From: Bacillota bacterium
Lineage (GTDB): Bacteria > Bacillota > Clostridia > Christensenellales > Aristaeellaceae
NCBI GenBank assembly: GCA_023416655.1
Contig: JAEZHK010000088.1
Location: 1 to 43,072, forward strand
Reading direction: 5' to 3'
Length of the DNA: 43,072 nucleotides
The position numbers and the translations under genes were made by a program. Positions 9,605 through 16,917 of the stretch are shown here, piece by piece. Positions within the stretch are counted from its first letter, which is position 1; each line of letters starts with the position of its first letter. The notes beneath the pieces are model-generated. The model was not told the origin of the DNA. It worked only from the letters and a program-made list of their open reading frames with translations, and did not search any database.

Positions 9605-9654
9605 TGTACAACCTTAGCGACGCGACTGTCCAATTTTGCCGACGCGACTGTTCA
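9605..9654 (-). repeat. IS21 right-end 22-bp periodic repeats
   Basis: Inverted copies ACTGTTCA (ending 9654), ACTGTCCA (ending 9632) and a degenerate TGTACA (ending 9610) mirror the left end with the same 22-base period. Confidence 0.8.
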
Positions 9655-9668
9655 CTCTGTCCGGCTCA

Positions 9669-9766
9669 GGGTGTTCAACGCCAGCGACATATTCATCTAC
9701 GCTGGCGTGACCGATTATATAGTATCCATCGCGTTGTACAAAACGTGCCGAGGTTTATATAATCCT
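9669..9766 (+). pseudogene. Possible IS66 TnpB (Orf2) N-terminal scrap
   Basis: A frame reading RVFNASDIFIYAGVTDY...GLYNPF and then a stop resembles the N-terminus of IS66 TnpB (DIYIACGYTDMR...LNPF). Identity is weak and the frame has no start of its own. If real, it is a scrap of another insertion sequence beside IS21. Low confidence. Confidence 0.25.
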
Positions 9767-9775
9767 TTTTAGGCC

Positions 9776-10195
9776 TTACACTTCAATTGGTGTTGTTACT
9801 CTCGTCTCAATCTTGGTAGTTATCTCTGTACAAAGTTTAGATTCTGCAGCATCTGTGGATAAGGTGACAACAAGCGAATACCGAACCTTCGAGTCAGCCT
9901 TGCCCAGATGCTTTCTGACTTTCCACCAACCTGTAGAAGGATAAATTGCTATTAAACTTGAATTGCTTAATTCCGCGGCACTGCCTTCCCATATATCACA
10001 ATGAATTGATCCTAGTGAACGATTCTGAGAACCAATCAACCAACGATTCGTATCGTTCTCAACAGTTTCCACCTCATCATTCATCTGCACGCTGATCCGG
10101 TTTTCAAATTCTTTGATAAGTACTTGAAGACGCTGAGATTGGCCATTGCGAGTGAAGGCACGGCATCCATCGCTGTTGCCGAATGAGGTGAGAAT
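9776..10195 (-). pseudogene. C-terminal fragment of an S8 (subtilisin-like) peptidase, phage-defence type
   Basis: On the minus strand the frame ending with TAA at 9776-9778 carries about 140 residues with protein-like composition: RLQVLIKEFENRISVQMNDE, then SIHCDIWEGSAAELSNSSLI, IYPSTGWWKVRKHLG, VRYSLVVTLST and a VTTPIEV end. I recognise this as the C-terminal domain of large S8 peptidases found with an AAA+ ATPase in defence islands (IteS-like); the GWW and RYSL blocks are typical. The peptidase domain with the Asp-His-Ser triad and the ATPase are missing. The similarity stops about where the SRAP gene begins on the other strand (10196), so the break point is there. The same frame remains open through the SRAP gene, but that part is an antisense shadow. 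Confidence 0.6.
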
Positions 10196-10783
10196 ATGTG
10201 CGGCCGATACTACATTGAAGATAATGATTCGATTGAGGAACTGCGGGCCATCCAGGAGGTCCAACGCAAGCAATTGGAACGGAACCAAGGCGAGATGGTC
10301 AAGACCGGCGAAATCTTCCCGTCGGATGTCGTGCCGGTCATCGCCAACAACCGTCAGTTGGTGCCCACGCCGTTTGCGATGAAATGGGGCTATTCGCTGC
10401 CCGACGGAAAACTTATCATCAACGCCCGTAGTGAAACGGCTGCGGAAAAGCCGATGTTTCATGACGGCATGTTCAACCGACGCTGCCTTATCCCCGCAAC
10501 CAACTACTTCGAGTGGGAGAAACGCGGCAAGGAGAAGGTGAAATACGCCATCCGCCCTTCCGGTCGCTTGATGCTGTACATGGCGGGAGTCTATCGAATC
10601 GAAAACGGCAAGGCCGTCTTCTCGATCCTCACCCGTGAGCCAGTGGAACAGATTTCGTTTATTCACGATCGGATGCCGGTGATCTTGCCTAGTACAGTGA
10701 AAGATGCTTGGCTGGATCTCCAAAGACCTGCGAGTGAAGTCCTACATTATGCCAGCCTGGAGATGGACTACAGGACAGCATAA
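10196..10783 (+). CDS. SRAP-domain DNA-protein crosslink protein (YedK/HMCES family)
   Basis: 195 residues. SRAP proteins shield abasic sites in single-stranded DNA through a thiazolidine link formed by the N-terminal cysteine. All key residues are visible: Cys2 directly after the initiator Met (MCGRYY), the N-A-R-S-E-T block, Glu106 in NYFEWEK, and His157 in FIHDRMPVIL. The length is slightly short of E. coli YedK (about 220) but the fold elements are all present. The start is fixed by the need for Cys2; GAGGTG lies about 6 bases upstream. It stands alone between gene fragments, which often happens in mobile or phage-derived DNA. Probably functional. Confidence 0.92.
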   Translation: MCGRYYIEDNDSIEELRAIQEVQRKQLERNQGEMVKTGEIFPSDVVPVIANNRQLVPTPFAMKWGYSLPDGKLIINARSETAAEKPMFHDGMFNRRCLIPATNYFEWEKRGKEKVKYAIRPSGRLMLYMAGVYRIENGKAVFSILTREPVEQISFIHDRMPVILPSTVKDAWLDLQRPASEVLHYASLEMDYRTA

Positions 10784-10822
10784 CGCTCGCTCTTTACGGA
10801 GGCTGATATTGCCACCTAAACA

Positions 10823-10981
10823 GGGTATGAGTACACCAAGGCGTGCATGTTCCGGCGAAACCGATACCTGGTTGATAACGCTGATTTGCTACTGGCCTCC
10901 TATGATGGGCAGGGCGGAACGGCGATGACCTGCGAATACGCACGTGGAATAGGCGTCCCAGTCCACCTGATCATAGGGTAG
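10823..10981 (+). pseudogene. C-terminal fragment of a SLOG/DUF1273 (YpsA-like) protein
   Basis: The frame 10823-10981 reads GYEYTKACMFRRNRYLVDNA, LLLASYDGQGGTAMTCEYAR and GIGVPVHLIIG, ending in TAG. This is the C-terminal part of the YpsA-like SLOG family, whose members have the pattern Y-T-x-x-C-M-x-x-R-N-R-Y-(M/L)-V-D and YDG-x-x-GGT. The upstream half is missing; a stop lies at 10817. SLOG proteins bind nucleotide-type ligands and several occur in defence systems. Only about 52 codons remain. Confidence 0.65.
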
Positions 10982-11382
10982 TGCCGGTCGTTCTCGATCT
11001 GCTCACAGAGCCTTCGCATGGTGAGTTGTTTTTCCTCGGGCTTCAGCATGAGGTACTGCCAGAACGAAATATCAGGCACCATATTCATCCCGCTTTTCAT
11101 CGTGACCCGAGTATATTTGTTACCAGATGCTTTTCATTCGGTTGGCAGACTTGTACTCCTGTTCGCATTCAGCATTTTGCGTACATGCTACGAGAAATAA
11201 GGCACCGCCTGATCGCATGACAAGCCTTACCCCCTCCTTTTATTGGATCGACGGAGAGCCAATGGTTCGTCACGTTCTGTGAATTGTACTATCGATTGTA
11301 TGTGCGGTCAACAGGTAGAAAATCGTTTGCCATAGTCGGCATAGCGATAAAAAGGTAACGGGAAGTCCTAATAGTAATCAGC
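10982..11382. other. Non-coding or unrecognised stretch before module A
   Basis: About 400 bases without a recognisable gene. A minus-strand frame of 66 codons (10900-11100) overlaps the SLOG scrap and matches nothing I know. It probably consists of remnants. Confidence 0.4.
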
Positions 11383-11402
11383 TTAGAAAATATATTTTCT
11401 AA
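11383..11402. promoter_or_regulatory. 20-bp perfect palindrome, candidate operator of module A
   Basis: TTAGAAAATATATTTTCTAA is a perfect palindrome ending 16 bases upstream of the -35 box. A further half-site TTAGTAAAG follows at about 11405. Its half resembles the TTTACTRA motif seen at other LacI-linked control regions in this window (one mismatch). Confidence 0.5.
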
Positions 11403-11418
11403 AATTAGTAAAGATGTG

Positions 11419-11447
11419 TTGACGAAATGTCCGTAAAAGGTTATCAT
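11419..11447 (+). promoter_or_regulatory. Sigma-A promoter of the module A transporter operon
   Basis: TTGACG (11419-11424), a 17-base spacer, then TATCAT (11442-11447), 36 bases before the ATG at 11483. GGAGGGA at 11470-11476 is the ribosome binding site. Confidence 0.8.
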
Positions 11448-11482
11448 AGTGCTACCCACAATAACAAATGGAGGGATAGCAC

Positions 11483-12721
11483 ATGAAAAGATGGCTCTCG
11501 GTCTTCCTCACAACGGCGATGGTTGTCGCCCTGTTTGTCGGCATCGGAGGGACGGCACTGGCCAGCGAGACAAAGACCCTTAATCTGTGGCACTGGGATC
11601 CCGCGCAGAGCAACGCCATCAGTAAGATCATCGCCGACTACGAAGCGGAGCACCCCGATGTCAAGGTTGAAATGTCGGTGATTGACTTTGCGAATTACCG
11701 CACCAAGCTCAAGACCTCCATTCCCGCAGGCACCGGGCCCGACATCATCGTCACCGGTTCGTTTGCCGCCTATGAGATGATCCCTGCAGGACTGTTCATG
11801 GATCTGACCGAGCGCATTGCAGCCAGCGACATTGACCTGACCAAGATGCCCAAGGCGACGCTGGACATCTACACCATTGACGGTCACATCTACGGCATTC
11901 CGAAGGATTATGACACAATTGGCCTGTACTACAACAAGGAAATGTTCGATGCCGCGGGCTTGGCGTATCCCGATGAGAGCTGGACCTGGCAGGATCTGCG
12001 CGAAGCTGCAAAGAAACTGACCATCCCCGGCAAGCAATGGGGCTACATCTCCACACCTTACTCTCAAACCGGCATCGAGAATAACATCTTCCAAAACAAT
12101 GGCCGCGTGGTCGATGAAAGCCGCCTGAAATCTGTGATCAACTCCCCTGAGAACATCGAGACGCTGCAATTCTTCCTCGACTTTATCACGGTTGATCACT
12201 CCTCGCCCACCGGGCAGGAACTGCTCGAAATGCCGGCCGACCAAATGTTCATGGCCGAACAAGCGGCGATGATGGTGGGCGGTTCCTGGGCGGTCGCCCC
12301 CGTTCGCGATGTGTTGGGCACCAAATTTGACGTGACGCATTTGCCCAAGGGCAAGCGTCAGGCCACGATCATTCACGGCCTGGCCTTTGCGGGTTCGTCC
12401 AAGACCAAGTATCCTGAGGAGACCTGGAACTTCCTGAGAATGTGCGCCACCGAAAAGGCGCAGGCCTATCAGTACGACTGCACCATCCCCGGCTATGAAG
12501 GGTCCGCCCAAAAGTGGGTGGAAAACTTCCCGGATCACAACGTGCAGGTCTTTATCGACATGGCCTCTTACGCGGTGGGCGACTACATCCCGGTGCACAA
12601 CCCCGGCGGAGCGACCGATGCGTTTGAGCAGGAATTCAACCGCATCTGGCTCGGAGAAAAGACGGTCGAGCAGGGGCTTGCCGACGCGGAAGCGGCGATG
12701 AATGAGGCAATGAGCCAGTAA
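11483..12721 (+). CDS. ABC transporter solute-binding protein (family 1), module A
   Basis: 412 residues. The N-terminus is a signal peptide (MKRWLSVFLTTAMVVALFVG, then an A-L-A-S cleavage region near residue 28) without a clear lipobox cysteine. The mature part has the features of sugar-binding proteins of the CUT1 class: LNLWHWD at the start, the GTGPDIIV block near residue 85, and GIPKDYDTIGLYYNKEMFD near 140. It should capture a sugar-like compound outside the membrane and hand it to the two permeases encoded next. A GC hairpin after the stop probably keeps its expression above that of the permeases. The ligand cannot be read; the neighbouring amidohydrolases suggest a nitrogen-bearing compound (inference). 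Confidence 0.93.
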   Translation: MKRWLSVFLTTAMVVALFVGIGGTALASETKTLNLWHWDPAQSNAISKIIADYEAEHPDVKVEMSVIDFANYRTKLKTSIPAGTGPDIIVTGSFAAYEMIPAGLFMDLTERIAASDIDLTKMPKATLDIYTIDGHIYGIPKDYDTIGLYYNKEMFDAAGLAYPDESWTWQDLREAAKKLTIPGKQWGYISTPYSQTGIENNIFQNNGRVVDESRLKSVINSPENIETLQFFLDFITVDHSSPTGQELLEMPADQMFMAEQAAMMVGGSWAVAPVRDVLGTKFDVTHLPKGKRQATIIHGLAFAGSSKTKYPEETWNFLRMCATEKAQAYQYDCTIPGYEGSAQKWVENFPDHNVQVFIDMASYAVGDYIPVHNPGGATDAFEQEFNRIWLGEKTVEQGLADAEAAMNEAMSQ

Positions 12722-12735
12722 GGGTATTCATCAAG

Positions 12736-12765
12736 CCGGGGGCGGGCATCGCTGCCCCCGGTTTT
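12736..12765 (+). terminator. Intercistronic hairpin between binding protein and permease
   Basis: CCGGGGGC (12736-12743) pairs with GCCCCCGG (12754-12761), followed by TTTT. It looks like an attenuating terminator that lets part of the transcripts continue into the permease genes. Confidence 0.7.
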
Positions 12766-12801
12766 CTATGAACGCCAACTTTACGAAAGGAGCATCGTCG
12801 T

Positions 12802-13692
12802 TTGAAGCAGAAAACACACATGGCCGTAACGGGCTACCTGATGATGGCCCCCATGCTAATCCTGATGACGGTCTTTTATTTTGTCCCCATCGGCATTTCC
12901 TCATATATGTCGTTTACTAATTGGGACTTGCTGTCCATCGGGCGGTTTGTTGGCCTTGACAATTACGCGGAGCTGTTTACCGACAAATACCTGCCCATGG
13001 AGATCAGGAACACCTTTATCTTGAGCTTTTTTTCTGTCAGCATCTCGATGGCGTTGTCGCTGCTGCTCGTCAGTGCCATGAGCACAAAAATCCGCGGCAA
13101 ATCGTTGTATCGTCTGATTTATTTCCTGCCAAATGTCACCATGCCCGCAGCGATCGCGCTGGTCTGGCAGTGGATGCTCAATTCGAAATATGGCATCATC
13201 AATCTTTTGCTGGCCAAGTTGGGCATCTATCAACCGTCCTGGCTGAGCGACCCCAATTACATCCTTCCGGCGATCGTCATGGTCGGCGTGTGGTCGACTT
13301 TGGGCTACAATCTGGCGATCCTGATGAGCGGATTACTGACTATTTCGCCGTCTTACTATGAGGCGGCGGAGATCGACGGCGCAGGCGGCTTTGCGCGGTT
13401 TTGGCACATCACGGTACCGCTGCTCTCGCCGTACACCTTCTTCTTGACGGTGACTTCGGTGATCAATACGCTCAAGGCCTTTGACGTTGTGTATATTTTC
13501 AATTCGGCAAACGCTGTCGGAGGGCCGATGCTAGACGCCAGTCGAACCATCGTCTTTGGCATCTATGAGACCGGCTTTACCTACAACCGCATGGGATTCG
13601 CATCGGCCAAGTCGCTCTTTCTCCTTGTGCTGATCGCAGCGATTACCGGCGTTCAGTTCTACATGCAAAAGAGGTGGGTGAATTATGATTAA
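12802..13692 (+). CDS. ABC sugar transporter permease, MalF/UgpA type, module A
   Basis: 296 residues with six predicted membrane segments, the first at about residues 10-32. The EAA loop that docks the ATPase is visible: YYEAAEIDGAGGFARFWHIT near residues 190-208. It starts at TTG 12802 (AAAGGAG about 10 bases upstream); the first in-frame ATG (12820) would be too far from that site. It overlaps the next permease by 8 bases. It forms the membrane channel with that protein. No ATPase gene is present here; CUT1 systems of this group often use a shared MsmK/UgpC-type ATPase encoded elsewhere. Confidence 0.93.
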   Translation: MKQKTHMAVTGYLMMAPMLILMTVFYFVPIGISSYMSFTNWDLLSIGRFVGLDNYAELFTDKYLPMEIRNTFILSFFSVSISMALSLLLVSAMSTKIRGKSLYRLIYFLPNVTMPAAIALVWQWMLNSKYGIINLLLAKLGIYQPSWLSDPNYILPAIVMVGVWSTLGYNLAILMSGLLTISPSYYEAAEIDGAGGFARFWHITVPLLSPYTFFLTVTSVINTLKAFDVVYIFNSANAVGGPMLDASRTIVFGIYETGFTYNRMGFASAKSLFLLVLIAAITGVQFYMQKRWVNYD

Positions 13693-14518
13693 GGCCAAAT
13701 CCGTCTATCATTTGCTCATCCATGCAGTGCTCATTGCCGGGGCTCTGCTGATGCTTTTGCCCTTTGTTTGGATGATTCTGACCTCGTTTAAGACTTTCAA
13801 AGAGTCGATCATGCTGCCGGTGACCTGGCTACCGGAACAGTGGAGTTTCAACAATTACGCCGAGGTGCTTCACCGGCTGGAATTCGGACGATATTATGCC
13901 AATACCATCATTGTGACCGTCTCGGTTGTGGCGGGGCAGCTCGTGTTCTGCCAAATGGCGGCGTATGCGCTTTCCCGATTGGAGTTTCCTGGACGCAAGC
14001 TGATTTTCGCCGTGATTCTGACCGTGATGATGGTACCGACGCAAATGACGGTCATTCCCAATTACTTTACCACCGTGTCCTTTGGCATTGCCAATACCTT
14101 TGCAGGCATTATCCTCCCGCTGCTACCCACCGCCTACGGCATATTCTTTTTTACGCAGGTATTTAAGAGCGTGCCCCTGGAGATTGAGCAATCAGCGTAC
14201 ATTGATGGTTGTTCTCCGTTCAGAACGTTTGTTTCCATCGCTGTGCCGATCTCCAAGAACGGGATCATTTCCTATGGGATTCTGGTCACCCTGTTCGCGT
14301 GGAACGAGCTGTTCTGGCCGTTGATCGTCATCAGTTCGGATCAAATGAGGACGCTGTCGGTGGCCATTGCTTCCCTGAAGAGCTATCGCTCGGTGTCGAC
14401 GCAGTATCAAATCCTGATGGCGGCGAGCGTCATGACCATCGTTCCCGTGCTCGCTGTATTCATCATTGGGCAGAAGCAGTTCATCTCCGGCATTGCATCG
14501 GGGGCTGTAAAGGGGTAA
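13685..14518 (+). CDS. ABC sugar transporter permease, MalG/UgpE type, module A
   Basis: 277 residues, six membrane segments, with the MalG-type N-terminus (LLMLLPFVWMILTSFKTFKE) and an EAA loop around residues 163-185 (IEQSAYIDGCSPFRTF). The ATG overlaps the upstream permease. The stop (14516-14518) directly abuts the stop of the convergent LacI gene, with no spacer. Confidence 0.93.
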   Translation: MIKAKSVYHLLIHAVLIAGALLMLLPFVWMILTSFKTFKESIMLPVTWLPEQWSFNNYAEVLHRLEFGRYYANTIIVTVSVVAGQLVFCQMAAYALSRLEFPGRKLIFAVILTVMMVPTQMTVIPNYFTTVSFGIANTFAGIILPLLPTAYGIFFFTQVFKSVPLEIEQSAYIDGCSPFRTFVSIAVPISKNGIISYGILVTLFAWNELFWPLIVISSDQMRTLSVAIASLKSYRSVSTQYQILMAASVMTIVPVLAVFIIGQKQFISGIASGAVKG

Positions 14519-15541
14519 TCACACCCCGGCGCAGGAGGCCCTAACCTTGAGCTTGAGCGGCAATAGAACGCGCCGGGGCGGCGCGTCGAGCCCTTGGATG
14601 CGCTCGATCAGCATATCGGCGGCGACCGAGCCGATGTCGGCAAACGGTACTTCAATGGTCGTCAGTGGCGGATTGCTATACTCGGTGAATTCGTTGTTGG
14701 CGATGCCCATCAGGCTGACATCCTGTGGGATGCGAAGCCCCATGTGGGTGATGGCGCTGATGGCGGTCATGGCCATCAGATCGCTGGCTACAAAAACCGC
14801 CGTTGGGCGGGGCGAGCGTTTCATGAGCTCTATCGTTGCATGGTAACACGCGCTGTGCTTCCAGTTGCGGACGCTCTTGATCAGATCCTCGGAAAGCTCG
14901 CCGCCGGCCTTATGCACGTGGTATTGAAAGGCCACCAACGCCCGTTCTTGATTCGTGTCGATCTGCTCTGTTTCGGACCCGTAAACATAACCGAAGCGCC
15001 GGTGTCCCAGCGACAACAGGTATTCGGCGGCCATGGTGCCGATTTCGTAATAATCGTATTCCACGCTGTCGTAATCTGGGTTGCTACCGCCGATGCTGAC
15101 GATGTTGGCAGCATGCGTACGAAGGATGTTCAGGTCCTCTGTGGAAATGTTGTGCATGGTGATGAAGCCGTCCAGGTGTACCGATGGCATCGTGCGCAGC
15201 ACCGAGCCGATCTCGTTGGCCACCTTAAAAAAGGACAGGCTCGCGCCGTACTTGGGCAGACGGCGCTCCAAGCCGTGCAGAACCATGAGAAAAGATGGGT
15301 CGGTAAGTTTCTCGATGGTGATGTTTAAGATGCTGCCGATGGAAATGGCGCTGTTTTCCGCGTGCTTTTGCAAGTTGCGACCAGCCTTGCGGGAAGGGAC
15401 ATAACCCAGTTCGTTGACCGCCTGCCACACCAGTTCGCGGGTTTCATCCTTGGTGGAAAAGCTGATATCGCCGCTGACGATGCGGGAGACCGTGGATTGA
15501 GATACTCCGGCCCTCTTGGCGACATCCGACAGAGTTGGCAT
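14519..15541 (-). CDS. LacI-family transcriptional regulator (EbgR-like), module A
   Basis: 340 residues. The N-terminal helix-turn-helix is LSDVAKRAGVSQSTVSRIVSGD (residues 4-25), followed by the hinge and a periplasmic-binding-like effector domain. It is clearly related to the second LacI protein (23899-24939): shared blocks include GS(I/V)LNIT(I/V)E, DPSFL, NWK, ASDLM and PPLTTI. It lies convergent with the transporter genes and divergent from the amidohydrolase pair at 15649, so it can control both sides. The divergent gap contains two TTACTG half-sites. Repression relieved by an imported compound or its breakdown product is the usual mode in this family. Confidence 0.93.
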   Translation of the reverse strand: MPTLSDVAKRAGVSQSTVSRIVSGDISFSTKDETRELVWQAVNELGYVPSRKAGRNLQKHAENSAISIGSILNITIEKLTDPSFLMVLHGLERRLPKYGASLSFFKVANEIGSVLRTMPSVHLDGFITMHNISTEDLNILRTHAANIVSIGGSNPDYDSVEYDYYEIGTMAAEYLLSLGHRRFGYVYGSETEQIDTNQERALVAFQYHVHKAGGELSEDLIKSVRNWKHSACYHATIELMKRSPRPTAVFVASDLMAMTAISAITHMGLRIPQDVSLMGIANNEFTEYSNPPLTTIEVPFADIGSVAADMLIERIQGLDAPPRRVLLPLKLKVRASCAGV

Positions 15542-15564
15542 ACAATCACCCTCGGTATTTACGA

Positions 15565-15610
15565 AATTTCAGTAATCTTTATTAGGATAGCTTAGCATAA
15601 TTTACTGGGA
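15565..15610. promoter_or_regulatory. Candidate LacI operator half-sites between lacI and amidohydrolase genes
   Basis: TTTCAGTAATC (about 15570, minus-oriented TTACTGAAA) and ATTTACTGGGAAAA (about 15600) form two TTACTGRRAA copies in inverted orientation in the divergent gap. I see no clearly spaced -35/-10 pair. Confidence 0.4.
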
Positions 15611-15648
15611 AAATCAATCGTTTTCTTCGAAAGGGTGTGTGTCATTCG

Positions 15649-16917
15649 GTGAGCAGCAAGAAGATCCTTTTGACTAACGGTATTGTCGTGACCATGAACG
15701 ACGCGCGTGAGATCTTTCATGATGCTTGTGTGGAAATTCAAGACGGCTTAATCCATCGCGTAGCGCCTTCGCAATGCTTTGATCTTGCCGCGCCAGATAC
15801 CGAGTGCGTTGATCTCCGGGGCCATTTGATCCTGCCGGGCTTGATCGATTGCGCGGGTTTTGCTGGGAAAACGATGTGCCGCGGGCTGTTGACCGAGCGA
15901 AATGGCGGCGCTATGGCTGTGCCCGGGACGGTACCCGATATTCTCAAAAATGGAACATTTTGGGCGGATGACGCCGTATCGTTTGCCGTGGAGCGCACAC
16001 GCCGGGGCGTCACCACGGGCGTAGTGATTTTTCCGGATGACGCCGCCCTGTCGACGGAGTACACCAATGCGTATATCGACGCCTATCGTAAAACAGGCGC
16101 AGGGTTGTTTGCGGTTTGCGCCTTAAGCAGCAAGGCAAACGCGGCGGACGCGTTATACATTGCGCCATCCGATTTGACTGACGCGGCTGAACAGGTATCG
16201 AATGCGGCACGAAGCGCCGCTCAACTTAGAAAAAAACTGTTTGTTGGTACGCGGGGCGGATTGGTTGACCTGCTGGAGAGCCGACTGCCGGAGATTCGTG
16301 CAGCCGAGTTGGTGTTTTTACACTGCAACGGTATGACGTATCGCGAGGCTAGGATCATTGCAAACGAAGGTTGGAGCGTGGTGCATACCCCGGCGCACAC
16401 CTCGCGCTATGCGCCGTTCGCCGAGCTGTGGTCGCTGGGCGTGCGCCCCGCGATCAGCCCGCACAACATGGTGTTTTACGCTAATACCGACATGCTGCAA
16501 GCCGTGCGCCGGGCGCAAATGATTGAGCAGCTGCGCATGGACGACTTGAATTATCTCCCGGTAGGTACGCAGCTTGAAGCGATCACCATCCATGCGGCGC
16601 AAGTTCTGGGCATGGGTGATGCGGTCGGCTCGGTGGAACCCGGCAAACGAGCGGATCTGATTACCGTCGACTTGAACCGCCCGCACCTCGTCCCCTGGAA
16701 AACCATGCCGCTGCATCGCTTTATGATGGACGGGAACGCCAACGACATCGACAATGTCATGATCGGCGGGCGGTTCATCATGAGGAACCGCTGCATTGAA
16801 ATGTCGAATGCAAGGCGCGCGACTCTGTACGAGGATGGGGAAACCATCGGGCTATGTGACCGCCCGGATTTCGGGAAAGCTTACCGGGTGCATGGGGGTG
16901 AAAACGCAAATGGTTGA
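15649..16917 (+). CDS. Amidohydrolase-fold protein lacking the HxH metal motif (pseudoenzyme candidate), module A
   Basis: About 422 residues from the GTG at 15649 (VSSKKILLTNG); a GTG at 15637 in the same frame is too close to the AAAGGG site at 15630. The fold is that of the cytosine deaminase/chlorohydrolase-type amidohydrolases: N-terminal beta-sandwich (LLTNGIVVTMND), LILPGLIDC before the first barrel strand, and the C-terminal block LEAITIHAAQVLGMGD...VEPGKRADLITVD. Where the family has H-x-H after PGLIDC there is Ala69-Gly70-Phe71. One His remains in FLHCNG, but the usual TDG metal aspartate region reads SPHNMVF. It is therefore unlikely to bind the metal in the normal way. It overlaps the start of the HxH-containing partner at 16910, suggesting equimolar production and perhaps a heteromeric enzyme (inference). 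Confidence 0.85.
   Translation: MSSKKILLTNGIVVTMNDAREIFHDACVEIQDGLIHRVAPSQCFDLAAPDTECVDLRGHLILPGLIDCAGFAGKTMCRGLLTERNGGAMAVPGTVPDILKNGTFWADDAVSFAVERTRRGVTTGVVIFPDDAALSTEYTNAYIDAYRKTGAGLFAVCALSSKANAADALYIAPSDLTDAAEQVSNAARSAAQLRKKLFVGTRGGLVDLLESRLPEIRAAELVFLHCNGMTYREARIIANEGWSVVHTPAHTSRYAPFAELWSLGVRPAISPHNMVFYANTDMLQAVRRAQMIEQLRMDDLNYLPVGTQLEAITIHAAQVLGMGDAVGSVEPGKRADLITVDLNRPHLVPWKTMPLHRFMMDGNANDIDNVMIGGRFIMRNRCIEMSNARRATLYEDGETIGLCDRPDFGKAYRVHGGENANG

Larger units (their letters stand above)
6977..9654 (+). mobile_element. IS21-family insertion sequence (decayed)
   Basis: 2678 bp, from TGAACAGT (left, 6977) to its inverted copy ACTGTTCA (right, ending 9654). Left end: TGAACAGT/TGGACA repeats at 6977, 6999, 7021 and 7043, spaced exactly 22 bases. 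Right end: inverted copies ending at 9654 and 9632 and a weaker one at 9610, again 22 bases apart. This matches the multiple transposase-binding repeats of IS21-type ends. It contains istA (frameshifted) and istB. The bases just outside (CCAAAC left, CTCTGT right) show no target-site duplication, suggesting a rearrangement after insertion. The element sits where the rest of jetC and jetD would be expected. Confidence 0.9.

Noticed and set aside
9776..10723. 315-codon minus-strand frame taken as one gene
   Set aside because: Only its C-terminal 140 codons look like a protein (S8 peptidase end); the rest is antisense to the SRAP gene.
10900..11100. 66-codon minus-strand frame with a plausible helical end
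   Set aside because: Half of it is antisense to the SLOG fragment and I recognise no family; left as unassigned sequence.
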